Part shown: positions 7,878 through 13,887 of the stretch, in pieces
Numbering within the stretch: the stretch's first letter is position 1
Layout: every line of letters starts with the position of its first letter
Assembly (NCBI GenBank): GCA_019119365.1
Contig: DWXD01000067.1
Span: forward strand, 1 to 44,523
Length of the DNA stretch: 44,523 nt
Direction of reading: 5' to 3'
From: Candidatus Gemmiger stercoripullorum
GTDB taxonomy: Bacteria; Bacillota; Clostridia; Oscillospirales; Ruminococcaceae
The notes under the pieces: generated by a model
Seen by the model: only the letters and a program-made list of their open reading frames with translations
The model's database searches: none
Told to the model about the DNA's origin: nothing
Translations under genes and position numbers: made by a program

Positions 7878-8255
7878 TCATGATTCGGGCAGGTGCTCTT
7901 CCACATAAGCCTGCAGCCGGTCAAAAGTTTCGGGGCTGAGGTCATGTTCGATGCGGCAGGCGTCCCGGGCGGCCGTCTCGGCGCTGACGCCCAACGCCAG
8001 CAGAAAGCGGGTCAGCAGTTTGTGCCGCCGGTAGATGCGCTCGGCGATTTCCAGCCCCGGCGCTTCCAGCGTGATCGCGCCGCTGCCGTCCATTGAGATA
8101 TACCCGGCCTGGCGCAGGTTTTTCATGGCCACGCTCACGCTCGGCTTGGAAAACCCCAGCTCGTTGGCGATGTCGATCGAATGGACCTCGCCCTTTTTTT
8201 CCCGGATCATGAGTATTTTTTCAAGATAATCTTCTGCGGATTGGTGGATCTTCAA
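7878..8255 (-). CDS. DtxR/IdeR-type iron-dependent repressor
   Basis: 125 aa: N-terminal winged helix (about 1-60; recognition helix SKPSVSVAMKNLRQAG) plus the metal-binding/dimerisation domain, without the SH3-like third domain. Metal ligands expected in the family are present: D9, E12, H78, C100, E103, H104. The Cys in DACRIEHDLS is the DtxR/IdeR form, where MntR has Glu, which suggests Fe(II) rather than Mn(II) as corepressor. The start is TTG 8255 with a gaggcgat ribosome-binding site. It is divergent from feoA; a predicted promoter on its own strand overlaps a TTAG-N6-CTAA site, so autoregulation is likely. It probably represses feo when iron is plentiful. Confidence 0.88.
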   Translation of the reverse strand: MKIHQSAEDYLEKILMIREKKGEVHSIDIANELGFSKPSVSVAMKNLRQAGYISMDGSGAITLEAPGLEIAERIYRRHKLLTRFLLALGVSAETAARDACRIEHDLSPETFDRLQAYVEEHLPES

Positions 8256-8349
8256 AAATATCGCCTCGCTTTTGTATAACGGCCGCCTGGGGTGGGGATG
8301 GAAAAATCCCCGGCGCGTTTGATTTGCCTTGCTTTGTTCAATATATCCT

Positions 8350-8378
8350 AGATTAGCACAAACTAACTAAAATTGCAA
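8350..8378 (-). promoter_or_regulatory. Predicted promoter of the regulator gene
   Basis: On the minus strand TTGCAA (8373-8378) and TAATCT (8350-8355) are 17 bases apart. The -10 and spacer are covered by the operator at 8353-8366. Confidence 0.6.
8353..8366. promoter_or_regulatory. Operator 1, TTAG-N6-CTAA
   Basis: TTAG (8353-8356), six bases, CTAA (8363-8366). It is the weakest of the four sites (short arms) but shares the same geometry, and it overlaps the predicted -10 of the regulator gene while lying upstream of the feoA -35. Confidence 0.6.
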
Positions 8379-8386
8379 TAAAACTA

Positions 8387-8415
8387 TTGACATTTGCGGG
8401 TCGGGGTGGTAAACT
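8387..8415 (+). promoter_or_regulatory. Predicted feoA operon promoter
   Basis: Consensus TTGACA (8387-8392), 17-base spacer, TAAACT (8410-8415). Transcription would start near 8422, directly before operator 2, so a bound repressor would block it. Confidence 0.75.
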
Positions 8416-8426
8416 GCAGTTGTTCA

Positions 8427-8450
8427 AGCGGTTAGCAAGGTCTAACCGCT
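8427..8450. promoter_or_regulatory. Operator 2, TTAG-N6-CTAA
   Basis: Nine-base perfect arms, agcggttag (8427-8435) and ctaaccgct (8442-8450), around six bases. It sits at about +5 to +29 of the predicted feoA transcript. Confidence 0.75.
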
Positions 8451-8466
8451 GATTCAAAGCTCAAAA

Positions 8467-8482
8467 GTTAGCCGTAGCTAAC
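8467..8482. promoter_or_regulatory. Operator 3, TTAG-N6-CTAA
   Basis: gttagc (8467-8472), cgta, gctaac (8477-8482), a perfect 6-base-arm palindrome flanked by imperfect aa/ctt extensions. It lies in the feoA leader, 40 bases (about four helical turns) after operator 2. Confidence 0.75.
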
Positions 8483-8512
8483 ACTTCGGAAAGTCGGAAA
8501 GAAGGTGCTTGC

Positions 8513-8728
8513 ATGATGCCGCTTACGCTGGCCAAAGCCGGGGAAAGCTGCGTGATCCAAAAGATCACCGGCCGCGACGAAGTCCGCCAGCATCTGGCGG
8601 AGCTGGGCTTTGTGGTGGACGCACAGGTCATGGTGGTCAATGAGATCGCCGGGAACCTGATCGTCCAGGTCAAACAAAGCCGGATCGCGCTGGACCGCAC
8701 AATGGCCAACCGGATCATGGTCGGCTGA
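8513..8728 (+). CDS. FeoA family protein (first copy)
   Basis: 71 aa SH3-like protein of the FeoA family, a small cytoplasmic partner thought to bind FeoB and tune Fe(II) uptake. It fits the fold (MPLTLAKAGESCVIQKITG, HLAELGFVVDAQVMVVN, ...ALDRTMANRIMV) but lacks the GDPIE...RGYELS signature of the second copy, so the two are different FeoA subtypes. An agaagg ribosome-binding site precedes ATG 8513; a second ATG follows at once, at 8516. It is the first gene of the regulated feo operon. Confidence 0.88.
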   Translation: MMPLTLAKAGESCVIQKITGRDEVRQHLAELGFVVDAQVMVVNEIAGNLIVQVKQSRIALDRTMANRIMVG

Positions 8729-8793
8729 CAGGCAACGCGCGGCGCGCGTTCTGCCATCGCTTCCGTTCAGATCAAACAGAAGGAGGAATCCGC

Positions 8794-9015
8794 ATGAAAA
8801 CATTGAAAGAGGTCAAGGTCGGCGAGACAGCCACGGTTGCCCGCGTGCGCGGCGAAGGACCGGTACGCCGCCGCATCATGGATATGGGCCTGACCAAAGG
8901 GGTTGAGGTCTATGTGCGCAAGGTCGCGCCGCTGGGCGACCCGATAGAACTCAATATCCGCGGCTATGAGCTCAGCATCCGCAAGGCGGACGCGGAGATG
9001 GTCGAAGTCCAGTAA
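8794..9015 (+). CDS. feoA: FeoA, ferrous iron transport protein A
   Basis: 73 aa, canonical FeoA with RRRIMDMGLTKGVEVYVRKVAPLGDPIELNIRGYELSIRKADAEMVEV. It is close in pattern to the FeoA part of the fused protein at 17799. Ribosome-binding site aaggagg lies 6 bases before the ATG. It is followed after 109 bases by feoB; that gap carries operator 4. Confidence 0.94.
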   Translation: MKTLKEVKVGETATVARVRGEGPVRRRIMDMGLTKGVEVYVRKVAPLGDPIELNIRGYELSIRKADAEMVEVQ

Positions 9016-9070
9016 CGGCGGTAACTTTTTGACCGGTTGACCCGATCAAAAAGACCGCCTGATTTTCCGG

Positions 9071-9098
9071 CCAAAAGTTAGCTGGTGCTAACTTTTGG
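9071..9098. promoter_or_regulatory. Operator 4 before feoB, TTAG-N6-CTAA
   Basis: The strongest copy: 12-base perfect arms ccaaaagttagc (9071-9082) and gctaacttttgg (9087-9098) around tggt. It matches operators 1-3 at TTAG and CTAA. No clear promoter lies in front of it. As RNA it could also fold into a hairpin with a short T-run, so an attenuator role cannot be excluded. Confidence 0.75.
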
Positions 9099-9124
9099 CA
9101 AGCCAAGAAAAGGGGTAATCGTTT

Positions 9125-11269
9125 ATGGCAATCAAGATCGCGCTGGCCGGTAACCCGAACAGCGGCAAGACCACTTTGTTCAATGCGCTGACGGGTTCCA
9201 ACCAGTATGTCGGCAACTGGCCCGGCGTTACGGTGGAAAAGAAAGAAGGCCGCCTGAAAGGGCAGAAGGACGTCATCGTCCAGGACCTTCCCGGCATCTA
9301 CTCTCTTTCGCCGTACACGCTGGAGGAGGTCGTCTCCCGTACCTATCTGGTCGGCGAAAAGCCGGACGTCATCCTCAACATCATCGACGGCACCAACATC
9401 GAACGCAATCTTTATCTGACCACCCAGCTGATCGAACTGGGCATCCCGGTCGTGATGGCGGTCAACATGATCGATCTTGTGCGGAAAAACGGCGATAAGA
9501 TCGACCTGAAAAAGCTCGGCGCTCAGCTGGGCTGCCGGGCGGTGGCCATCAGCGCGCTCAAGGGCGAAGGCGCAACCGAAGCGGCGGAACTGGCGGTCGC
9601 GGCCGCCAGGGAGGGCCGCGCAGGGGAGCTTCCCCATGTGTTCACCGGCAGCGTGGAACATGCCATCGCCCACATCGAGGAGAGCATCCAGGGGCATGTG
9701 GATGAACGTTTCCTGCGCTGGTACGCGGTCAAACTGTTTGAGCGCGATGAAAAAGTGCAGCAGGAGCTGCAGCTGGACCAGCAAACGCTGGCGCATATCG
9801 GGGCGCACATTGCCGACTGCGAGAAGGAAATGGACGACGATGCCGAAAGCATCATCACCAACCAGCGTTATGCCTACATCAATAAGGTCGTAACGGCGGC
9901 GGTGCACAAGCAGGACCACGCCGGGAACATGACCGTATCGGATAAGATCGACCGCGTGGTCACGAACCGCATTGCGGCGCTGCCCATCTTTGCCTGCGTG
10001 ATGGCGCTGATCTATGCCATCGCTATGGGAGGTTTCCCGATCTCGATCGGTACCATGGCCACCGACTGGACCAACGATGTGCTGTTCGGGGAGATCGTAC
10101 CCCCGGCCGTGCAGGGCTTTATGGAAAGCGTCGGCTGCGCGCCGTGGCTGACCGGTCTTGTCGTGGACGGCATTGTGGCCGGTGTCGGCGCGGTGCTGGG
10201 CTTTGTGCCGCAGATGCTCGTTTTGTTCCTGCTGCTCTCGATCCTGGAAGATATCGGCTACATGGCCCGTATCGCCTTTATTATGGACCGCATCTTCCGC
10301 AAATTCGGCCTTTCCGGCAAGAGCTTTATCCCGATGCTGGTCGGCACCGGCTGCGGTGTGCCCGGCGTCATGGCTTCCCGCACCATCGAAAACGATCGTG
10401 ACCGCAAAATGACCATCATGACCACCTGCTTCATCCCCTGCGGTGCCAAGATGCCCATCATCGGCCTGTTTGCGGGCGCGCTGTTTGGCGGCAGCTTCCT
10501 GGTCGCGGTCTCCGCTTACTTTATCGGCGTGGCGGCCATCGTCATCTCCGGCATCATCCTCAAGAAAACAAAGCTGTTCGCAGGCGACCCGGCGCCGTTC
10601 GTCATGGAGCTGCCCGCCTACCACATTCCGGCCTGGGGCAATGTGCTGCGCGCTACCTGGGAACGCGGCTGGTCTTTCATCAAGCGCGCGGGCACCGTTA
10701 TTCTGGCCTCTTCGGTCGTGCTGTGGTTCCTGCAGGGCTTCGGCTTTACGGACGGCGCGTTCGGCATGGTGGAGGATAACAACACGAGCCTGCTCGCAGC
10801 GATCGGCGGCGTGGTCGATATCGTTTTTGCCCCGCTCGGCTTCGGCACCTGGCAGGCGACGGTCGCCACCGTCACCGGCCTGATCGCCAAGGAAAACGTC
10901 GTCTCCACATTTGCGGTCCTGTTCAACTATGCGGGCGAAGTCTCCGAGGAAGGGGAAGAAATCTGGGGCATGGTCGCCGATTTCTTCACGCCGCTCACCG
11001 CTTACAGCTTCATGGTCTTTAACCTGCTGTGCGCGCCGTGCTTTGCCGCTATGGGCGCGATCAAACGCGAGATGAACAACGGCAAATGGACCGCCATTGC
11101 CATCGGCTATATGTGCCTGCTGGCTTACTGCACTTCGCTCGTCATCTATCAGATCGGCGGTCTGTTCACCGGCGAAACGGCCTTTGGCCTCGGGACCGTC
11201 GCCGCGCTCGCGATCCTCGCCGCGGTGCTTTATCTGCTGTTCCGCCGCAACAAATACCAGGACAAATAA
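9125..11269 (+). CDS. feoB: FeoB ferrous iron transporter
   Basis: 714 aa inner-membrane Fe(II) transporter. The N-terminal G domain shows P-loop GNPNSGKTT (9-17), switch II DLPGIYSLSPY (54-64) and base-specificity NMID (114-117). It is followed by a GDP-dissociation-inhibitor-like helical region and a polytopic membrane domain containing two GATE repeats (for example GTGCGVPGVMASRTIENDRDRKMTIMTT and the IPCGAKMP segment). ATG 9125 is preceded by aaaagggg. It is the core of the regulated feo operon and lies 42 bases before the Cys-rich partner gene. Confidence 0.97.
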   Translation: MAIKIALAGNPNSGKTTLFNALTGSNQYVGNWPGVTVEKKEGRLKGQKDVIVQDLPGIYSLSPYTLEEVVSRTYLVGEKPDVILNIIDGTNIERNLYLTTQLIELGIPVVMAVNMIDLVRKNGDKIDLKKLGAQLGCRAVAISALKGEGATEAAELAVAAAREGRAGELPHVFTGSVEHAIAHIEESIQGHVDERFLRWYAVKLFERDEKVQQELQLDQQTLAHIGAHIADCEKEMDDDAESIITNQRYAYINKVVTAAVHKQDHAGNMTVSDKIDRVVTNRIAALPIFACVMALIYAIAMGGFPISIGTMATDWTNDVLFGEIVPPAVQGFMESVGCAPWLTGLVVDGIVAGVGAVLGFVPQMLVLFLLLSILEDIGYMARIAFIMDRIFRKFGLSGKSFIPMLVGTGCGVPGVMASRTIENDRDRKMTIMTTCFIPCGAKMPIIGLFAGALFGGSFLVAVSAYFIGVAAIVISGIILKKTKLFAGDPAPFVMELPAYHIPAWGNVLRATWERGWSFIKRAGTVILASSVVLWFLQGFGFTDGAFGMVEDNNTSLLAAIGGVVDIVFAPLGFGTWQATVATVTGLIAKENVVSTFAVLFNYAGEVSEEGEEIWGMVADFFTPLTAYSFMVFNLLCAPCFAAMGAIKREMNNGKWTAIAIGYMCLLAYCTSLVIYQIGGLFTGETAFGLGTVAALAILAAVLYLLFRRNKYQDK

Positions 11270-11311
11270 ACACGCCTGAAAGAGCCTTTGCGCAAAAAAA
11301 GGAGCCAAACC

Positions 11312-11503
11312 ATGTGGAATGCATTGCTTGAAAGTTTGCCTACGATCATCGGCTCGGTGATCGTTTTCGGAACGGTGGGAGCGATCCTTTATAACGGCTA
11401 TCGCAACCACAAGCGGGGCAAACACGCCTGTTCCTGCGGGGGTGGCTGCGGCAGCTGCGCAGGGTGCGGGCTGTGCCACCCGGCGCAGGGCAAAAAGCCG
11501 TGA
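11312..11503 (+). CDS. FeoB-associated Cys-rich membrane protein
   Basis: 63 aa. One transmembrane helix (about 8-28), then a basic stretch and a Cys/Gly-rich tail CSCGGGCGSCAGCGLC with six cysteines. This is the small FeoB-associated Cys-rich family found after feoB in many Firmicutes (sometimes misnamed virus attachment protein p12). The cysteines may hold iron or a cluster next to the pore; that is inference. ATG 11312 is chosen for the aaaaggag before it; an in-frame extension to 11288 has none. Confidence 0.88.
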   Translation: MWNALLESLPTIIGSVIVFGTVGAILYNGYRNHKRGKHACSCGGGCGSCAGCGLCHPAQGKKP

Positions 11504-11542
11504 CGGCCCGCTTGCACACTACGAAAAGAGAAGGCGAACAGC

Positions 11543-11932
11543 ATGTTTTTGTCGGATACGAACCTGCGCTATTTGTTTGTGATTGATGATATCGCCCGCA
11601 AAAAGGCGGCTGTCTCCTCGATGGAAGTTGCCCAGGCGCTCGGGGTGACAAAGCCATCAGTGGCCCGCGTGCTTGAATCCTTAATGGAGCGGGGGCTGGT
11701 GGTCAAAGAGCGCTATGGCAAAGTTTACCTGACCGACCGCGGCGCCTTTACGGCGCGTTACTATCACGACATCGTCCGGCGCATCTTTCATTCGTTTCCG
11801 GAAATGCCGTTCCCGCTGACCGAAGAACAGAAATATGGCGCCGCCTGCGCTATGGCGGCAGCGCTGCCGGTCGAGGATTACCGGCAGCGGTATGACCGCG
11901 TGTTTGGTGCAGAAACGGACGAAACGGAATAA
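11543..11932 (+). CDS. DtxR-like winged-helix protein, no metal ligands
   Basis: 129 aa. The N-terminal helix-turn-helix (VSSMEVAQALGVTKPSVARVLESLMERGLVVKERYGKVYLTDRG) is of the DtxR/MntR type. The C-terminal half does not keep the metal site: where the partner regulator has DACRIEHDLS this one has GAACAMAAALP, with only C102 left and no Glu-His pair, and the N-terminal Asp/Glu ligand pair is not obvious. It may sense something else, or act with the first regulator. Ribosome-binding site agaagg precedes ATG 11543. It is the fifth gene of the feo run; the 42-aa ORF follows. Confidence 0.8.
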   Translation: MFLSDTNLRYLFVIDDIARKKAAVSSMEVAQALGVTKPSVARVLESLMERGLVVKERYGKVYLTDRGAFTARYYHDIVRRIFHSFPEMPFPLTEEQKYGAACAMAAALPVEDYRQRYDRVFGAETDETE

Positions 11933-11943
11933 GGGGGCACGGG

Positions 11944-12072
11944 ATGGAAGCAATCCTGTTCGCGCTGGCGGTCGCATGCGGCGTATTGCTTGTTAAAGCG
12001 GCGGCGCGGGCTGTTTCGCGCCGCAGGCGCGGCGGGGGACCGCGGCGAAAAAAGATAAGCCAAAAGAGATAA
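11944..12072 (+). CDS. Small membrane ORF, unknown
   Basis: 42 codons: one hydrophobic segment (about residues 4-21, ILFALAVACGVLLVKAAA) followed by an Arg/Lys-rich tail (RRRRGGGPRRKK). A taaggggg ribosome-binding site overlaps the stop of the preceding regulator gene. The frame ends 14 bases before a strong terminator, so it is the natural last gene of the operon. I do not recognise the family; a single-pass protein with a basic cytoplasmic tail is all that can be said. Confidence 0.5.
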   Translation: MEAILFALAVACGVLLVKAAARAVSRRRRGGGPRRKKISQKR

Positions 12073-12086
12073 AACGCAACAGCCAG

Positions 12087-12130
12087 CGGCCGGAGGGCGG
12101 ACAAAGTTGTCCGCCCTCCGGCCGTTTCTT
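12087..12130 (+). terminator. Terminator of the feo operon
   Basis: Perfect 16-base arms, 12087-12102 and 12109-12124 (cggccggagggcggac and complement), followed by tttctt. A promoter -35 begins within the T-run. Confidence 0.9.
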
Positions 12131-12158
12131 GACATAGAAACGGCCCCCATGCTACAAT
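12129..12158 (+). promoter_or_regulatory. Predicted promoter of tcdA-ttcA
   Basis: TTGACA (12129-12134), 18-base spacer, TACAAT (12153-12158), directly after the feo terminator and 32 bases before the tcdA start. Confidence 0.75.
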
Positions 12159-12190
12159 GCACAGGGAAAAAACAGGGGGAGGCAAGGGCG

Positions 12191-12931
12191 ATGGTTGACC
12201 AGTTTGCACGCACGCAGGCCCAGTTTGGAGCCCAGGCGATGGAGCGCTTGTACCATGCGCGGGTCGCGGTGTTCGGCGTCGGCGGCGTCGGCGGCTATGC
12301 GGTTGAAGCGCTGGCGCGCAGCGGCGTCGGGGCGCTCGACCTGATCGACGACGACAAAGTCTGCCTGACCAACCTGAACCGGCAGATCATCGCCACCCAC
12401 GATACCCTGGGGCAGTATAAGGTCGACGCGTTTGCCGCGCGCATTGCCGCCATCAACCCGGCGGCGGTCGTGCGTACCTATAAAGTGTTTTTTGGCCCGC
12501 AGACGGCGGATCAGTTTGATTTTTCCAGCTATGATTATGTCGTCGATGCGATCGATACAGTCAGCGCCAAGGTGGAGCTGGCCGTCCGCGCCCAGGAGGC
12601 GGGCGTGCCGGTCATCAGCTCGATGGGGGCTGGCAACAAACTGGACCCCACCGCATTTGTTGTGACGGATCTGTACAAGACCTCGGTGTGCCCGCTTGCG
12701 CGCGCAATGCGCACGCTGTGCCGCAAGCGCGGCGTGCGGCAGCTGAAGGTCGTATATTCGCAGGAACAGCCCACGGCAGGCGCTGCCCCCGTCGGCGGTG
12801 CGCTGGATTCGGCGCGCGGCGGCCCTGCGCGCCGCCAAAGCCCGGCGTCCAACGCTTTTGTCCCGCCGGTAGCGGGCTTGATCCTGGCCGGGGAGGTCAT
12901 CCGGGATTTGGCGGGGCGCCCGCGCGGATAA
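12191..12931 (+). CDS. tcdA: tRNA threonylcarbamoyladenosine dehydratase
   Basis: 246 aa member of the ThiF/MoeB/E1-like superfamily; TcdA uses ATP to cyclise t6A37 in ANN-decoding tRNAs to ct6A. Visible: the nucleotide loop GVGGVGGYA (29-37), LIDDDKVCLTNLNRQI (ATP/Mg site and Arg finger), and DAIDTVSAKVEL. The family's ubiquitin-like partner and CxxC zinc pairs of ThiF/MoeB are absent, as expected for TcdA. ATG 12191 follows aggggga; an in-frame extension to 12107 overlaps the terminator and promoter. It is in an operon with the ttcA-like gene. Confidence 0.92.
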   Translation: MVDQFARTQAQFGAQAMERLYHARVAVFGVGGVGGYAVEALARSGVGALDLIDDDKVCLTNLNRQIIATHDTLGQYKVDAFAARIAAINPAAVVRTYKVFFGPQTADQFDFSSYDYVVDAIDTVSAKVELAVRAQEAGVPVISSMGAGNKLDPTAFVVTDLYKTSVCPLARAMRTLCRKRGVRQLKVVYSQEQPTAGAAPVGGALDSARGGPARRQSPASNAFVPPVAGLILAGEVIRDLAGRPRG

Positions 12932-12964
12932 AATTGTGAAAGGCAGAGAGAAAGGGGAGAGCCA

Positions 12965-13819
12965 ATGGCCCGCGAACTGCAGCCATATGAGCAGATCGAG
13001 CGCAGCCTGATCAAAAAATACCGCAAGCAGCTGTGGAACCCGTTCATCGCCGCTGTCAAGCGGTATGAGCTGGTTAAAGAAGGGGACCGCATCGCCGTAT
13101 GCATTTCCGGCGGTAAGGACTCGATGCTGCTGGCCAAGCTGATGCAGGAGCTGCACCGTCACAGCGAGGTCCCGTTTGAGCTCTCTTTTCTTGTGATGGA
13201 CCCCGGCTATGCCCCGGCCAACCGCCAGAAGATTCTGGACAATGCCGAACGGATGCACATCCCGATCCATGTGTTTGAGACGGATATTTTTACGGTGGCG
13301 TATGAAACCGACCGCAACCCCTGTTATCTGTGTGCGCGCATGCGCCGCGGACATCTGTATAAACAGGCGCAGGCGCTGGGCTGTAACAAAATCGCGCTGG
13401 GGCATCACCTCAACGATGTGATCGAGACCGCTGTCATGAGCATGTTTTACGGCGCGCAGCTGCAGACGATGCCGCCCAAACTGCACAGCAGGAACTTCCC
13501 CGGCATGGAGCTCATCCGTCCGCTGTACTGCATCAAGGAGGCGGATATCATCGCCTGGGCGCGTTATCACGGCCTTTCCTTCCTGCAGTGTGCCTGCCGC
13601 CTGACTGCGCGCAGCGATGAACCGGGCGTTTCCAAGCGGCAGGAGGTCAAGCAGCTGATCGCTGTCTTAAAGAAGGAAACGCCCAACATTGAGGACAACA
13701 TCTTCAGCAGCCTGCACGCCGTCTGCCTGGACACGATGCCGGGCTACCGCGCCCGCGGTGTGGACCACAGCTTTCTGGAAAATTATGCGGAGCGGGAACG
13801 GACTGCGGAAGAAATATAA
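12965..13819 (+). CDS. ttcA: TtcA-type tRNA thiolation / PP-loop ATPase
   Basis: 284 aa PP-loop protein of the TtcA/TilS group. The ATP pyrophosphatase motif SGGKDS is at 48-53. A CxxC (C120-C123, NPCYLCARMRRG) and later cysteines (C209, C211) fit the Fe-S or sulfur-relay residues of TtcA, which makes 2-thiocytidine at position 32. In Firmicutes this family is often annotated only as a tRNA 2-thiocytidine(32) synthetase-like protein, so the exact tRNA target is inferred. Next to tcdA it forms a small tRNA-modification operon. Ribosome-binding site aaaggggag precedes ATG 12965. Confidence 0.85.
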   Translation: MARELQPYEQIERSLIKKYRKQLWNPFIAAVKRYELVKEGDRIAVCISGGKDSMLLAKLMQELHRHSEVPFELSFLVMDPGYAPANRQKILDNAERMHIPIHVFETDIFTVAYETDRNPCYLCARMRRGHLYKQAQALGCNKIALGHHLNDVIETAVMSMFYGAQLQTMPPKLHSRNFPGMELIRPLYCIKEADIIAWARYHGLSFLQCACRLTARSDEPGVSKRQEVKQLIAVLKKETPNIEDNIFSSLHAVCLDTMPGYRARGVDHSFLENYAERERTAEEI

Positions 13820-13833
13820 TACATGGTTGTGAA

Positions 13834-13870
13834 AAACACTGCCGCCGGACAAAGTCCGGCGGCAGTGTTT
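13834..13870. terminator. Bidirectional terminator, ttcA / membrane gene
   Basis: Perfect 17-base arms (13834-13850, 13854-13870) around a 3-base loop. The outer A/T pairs give a T-run on either strand. It lies between convergent genes. Confidence 0.85.
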
Positions 13871-13887
13871 GCCATATGGGAAAGGAA

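Noticed and set aside
8972..11479. 835-aa open frame antisense to feoB
   Set aside because: It mirrors codon positions of a certain gene in GC-rich DNA, has His/Arg/Asp-rich shadow composition, and no ribosome-binding site.
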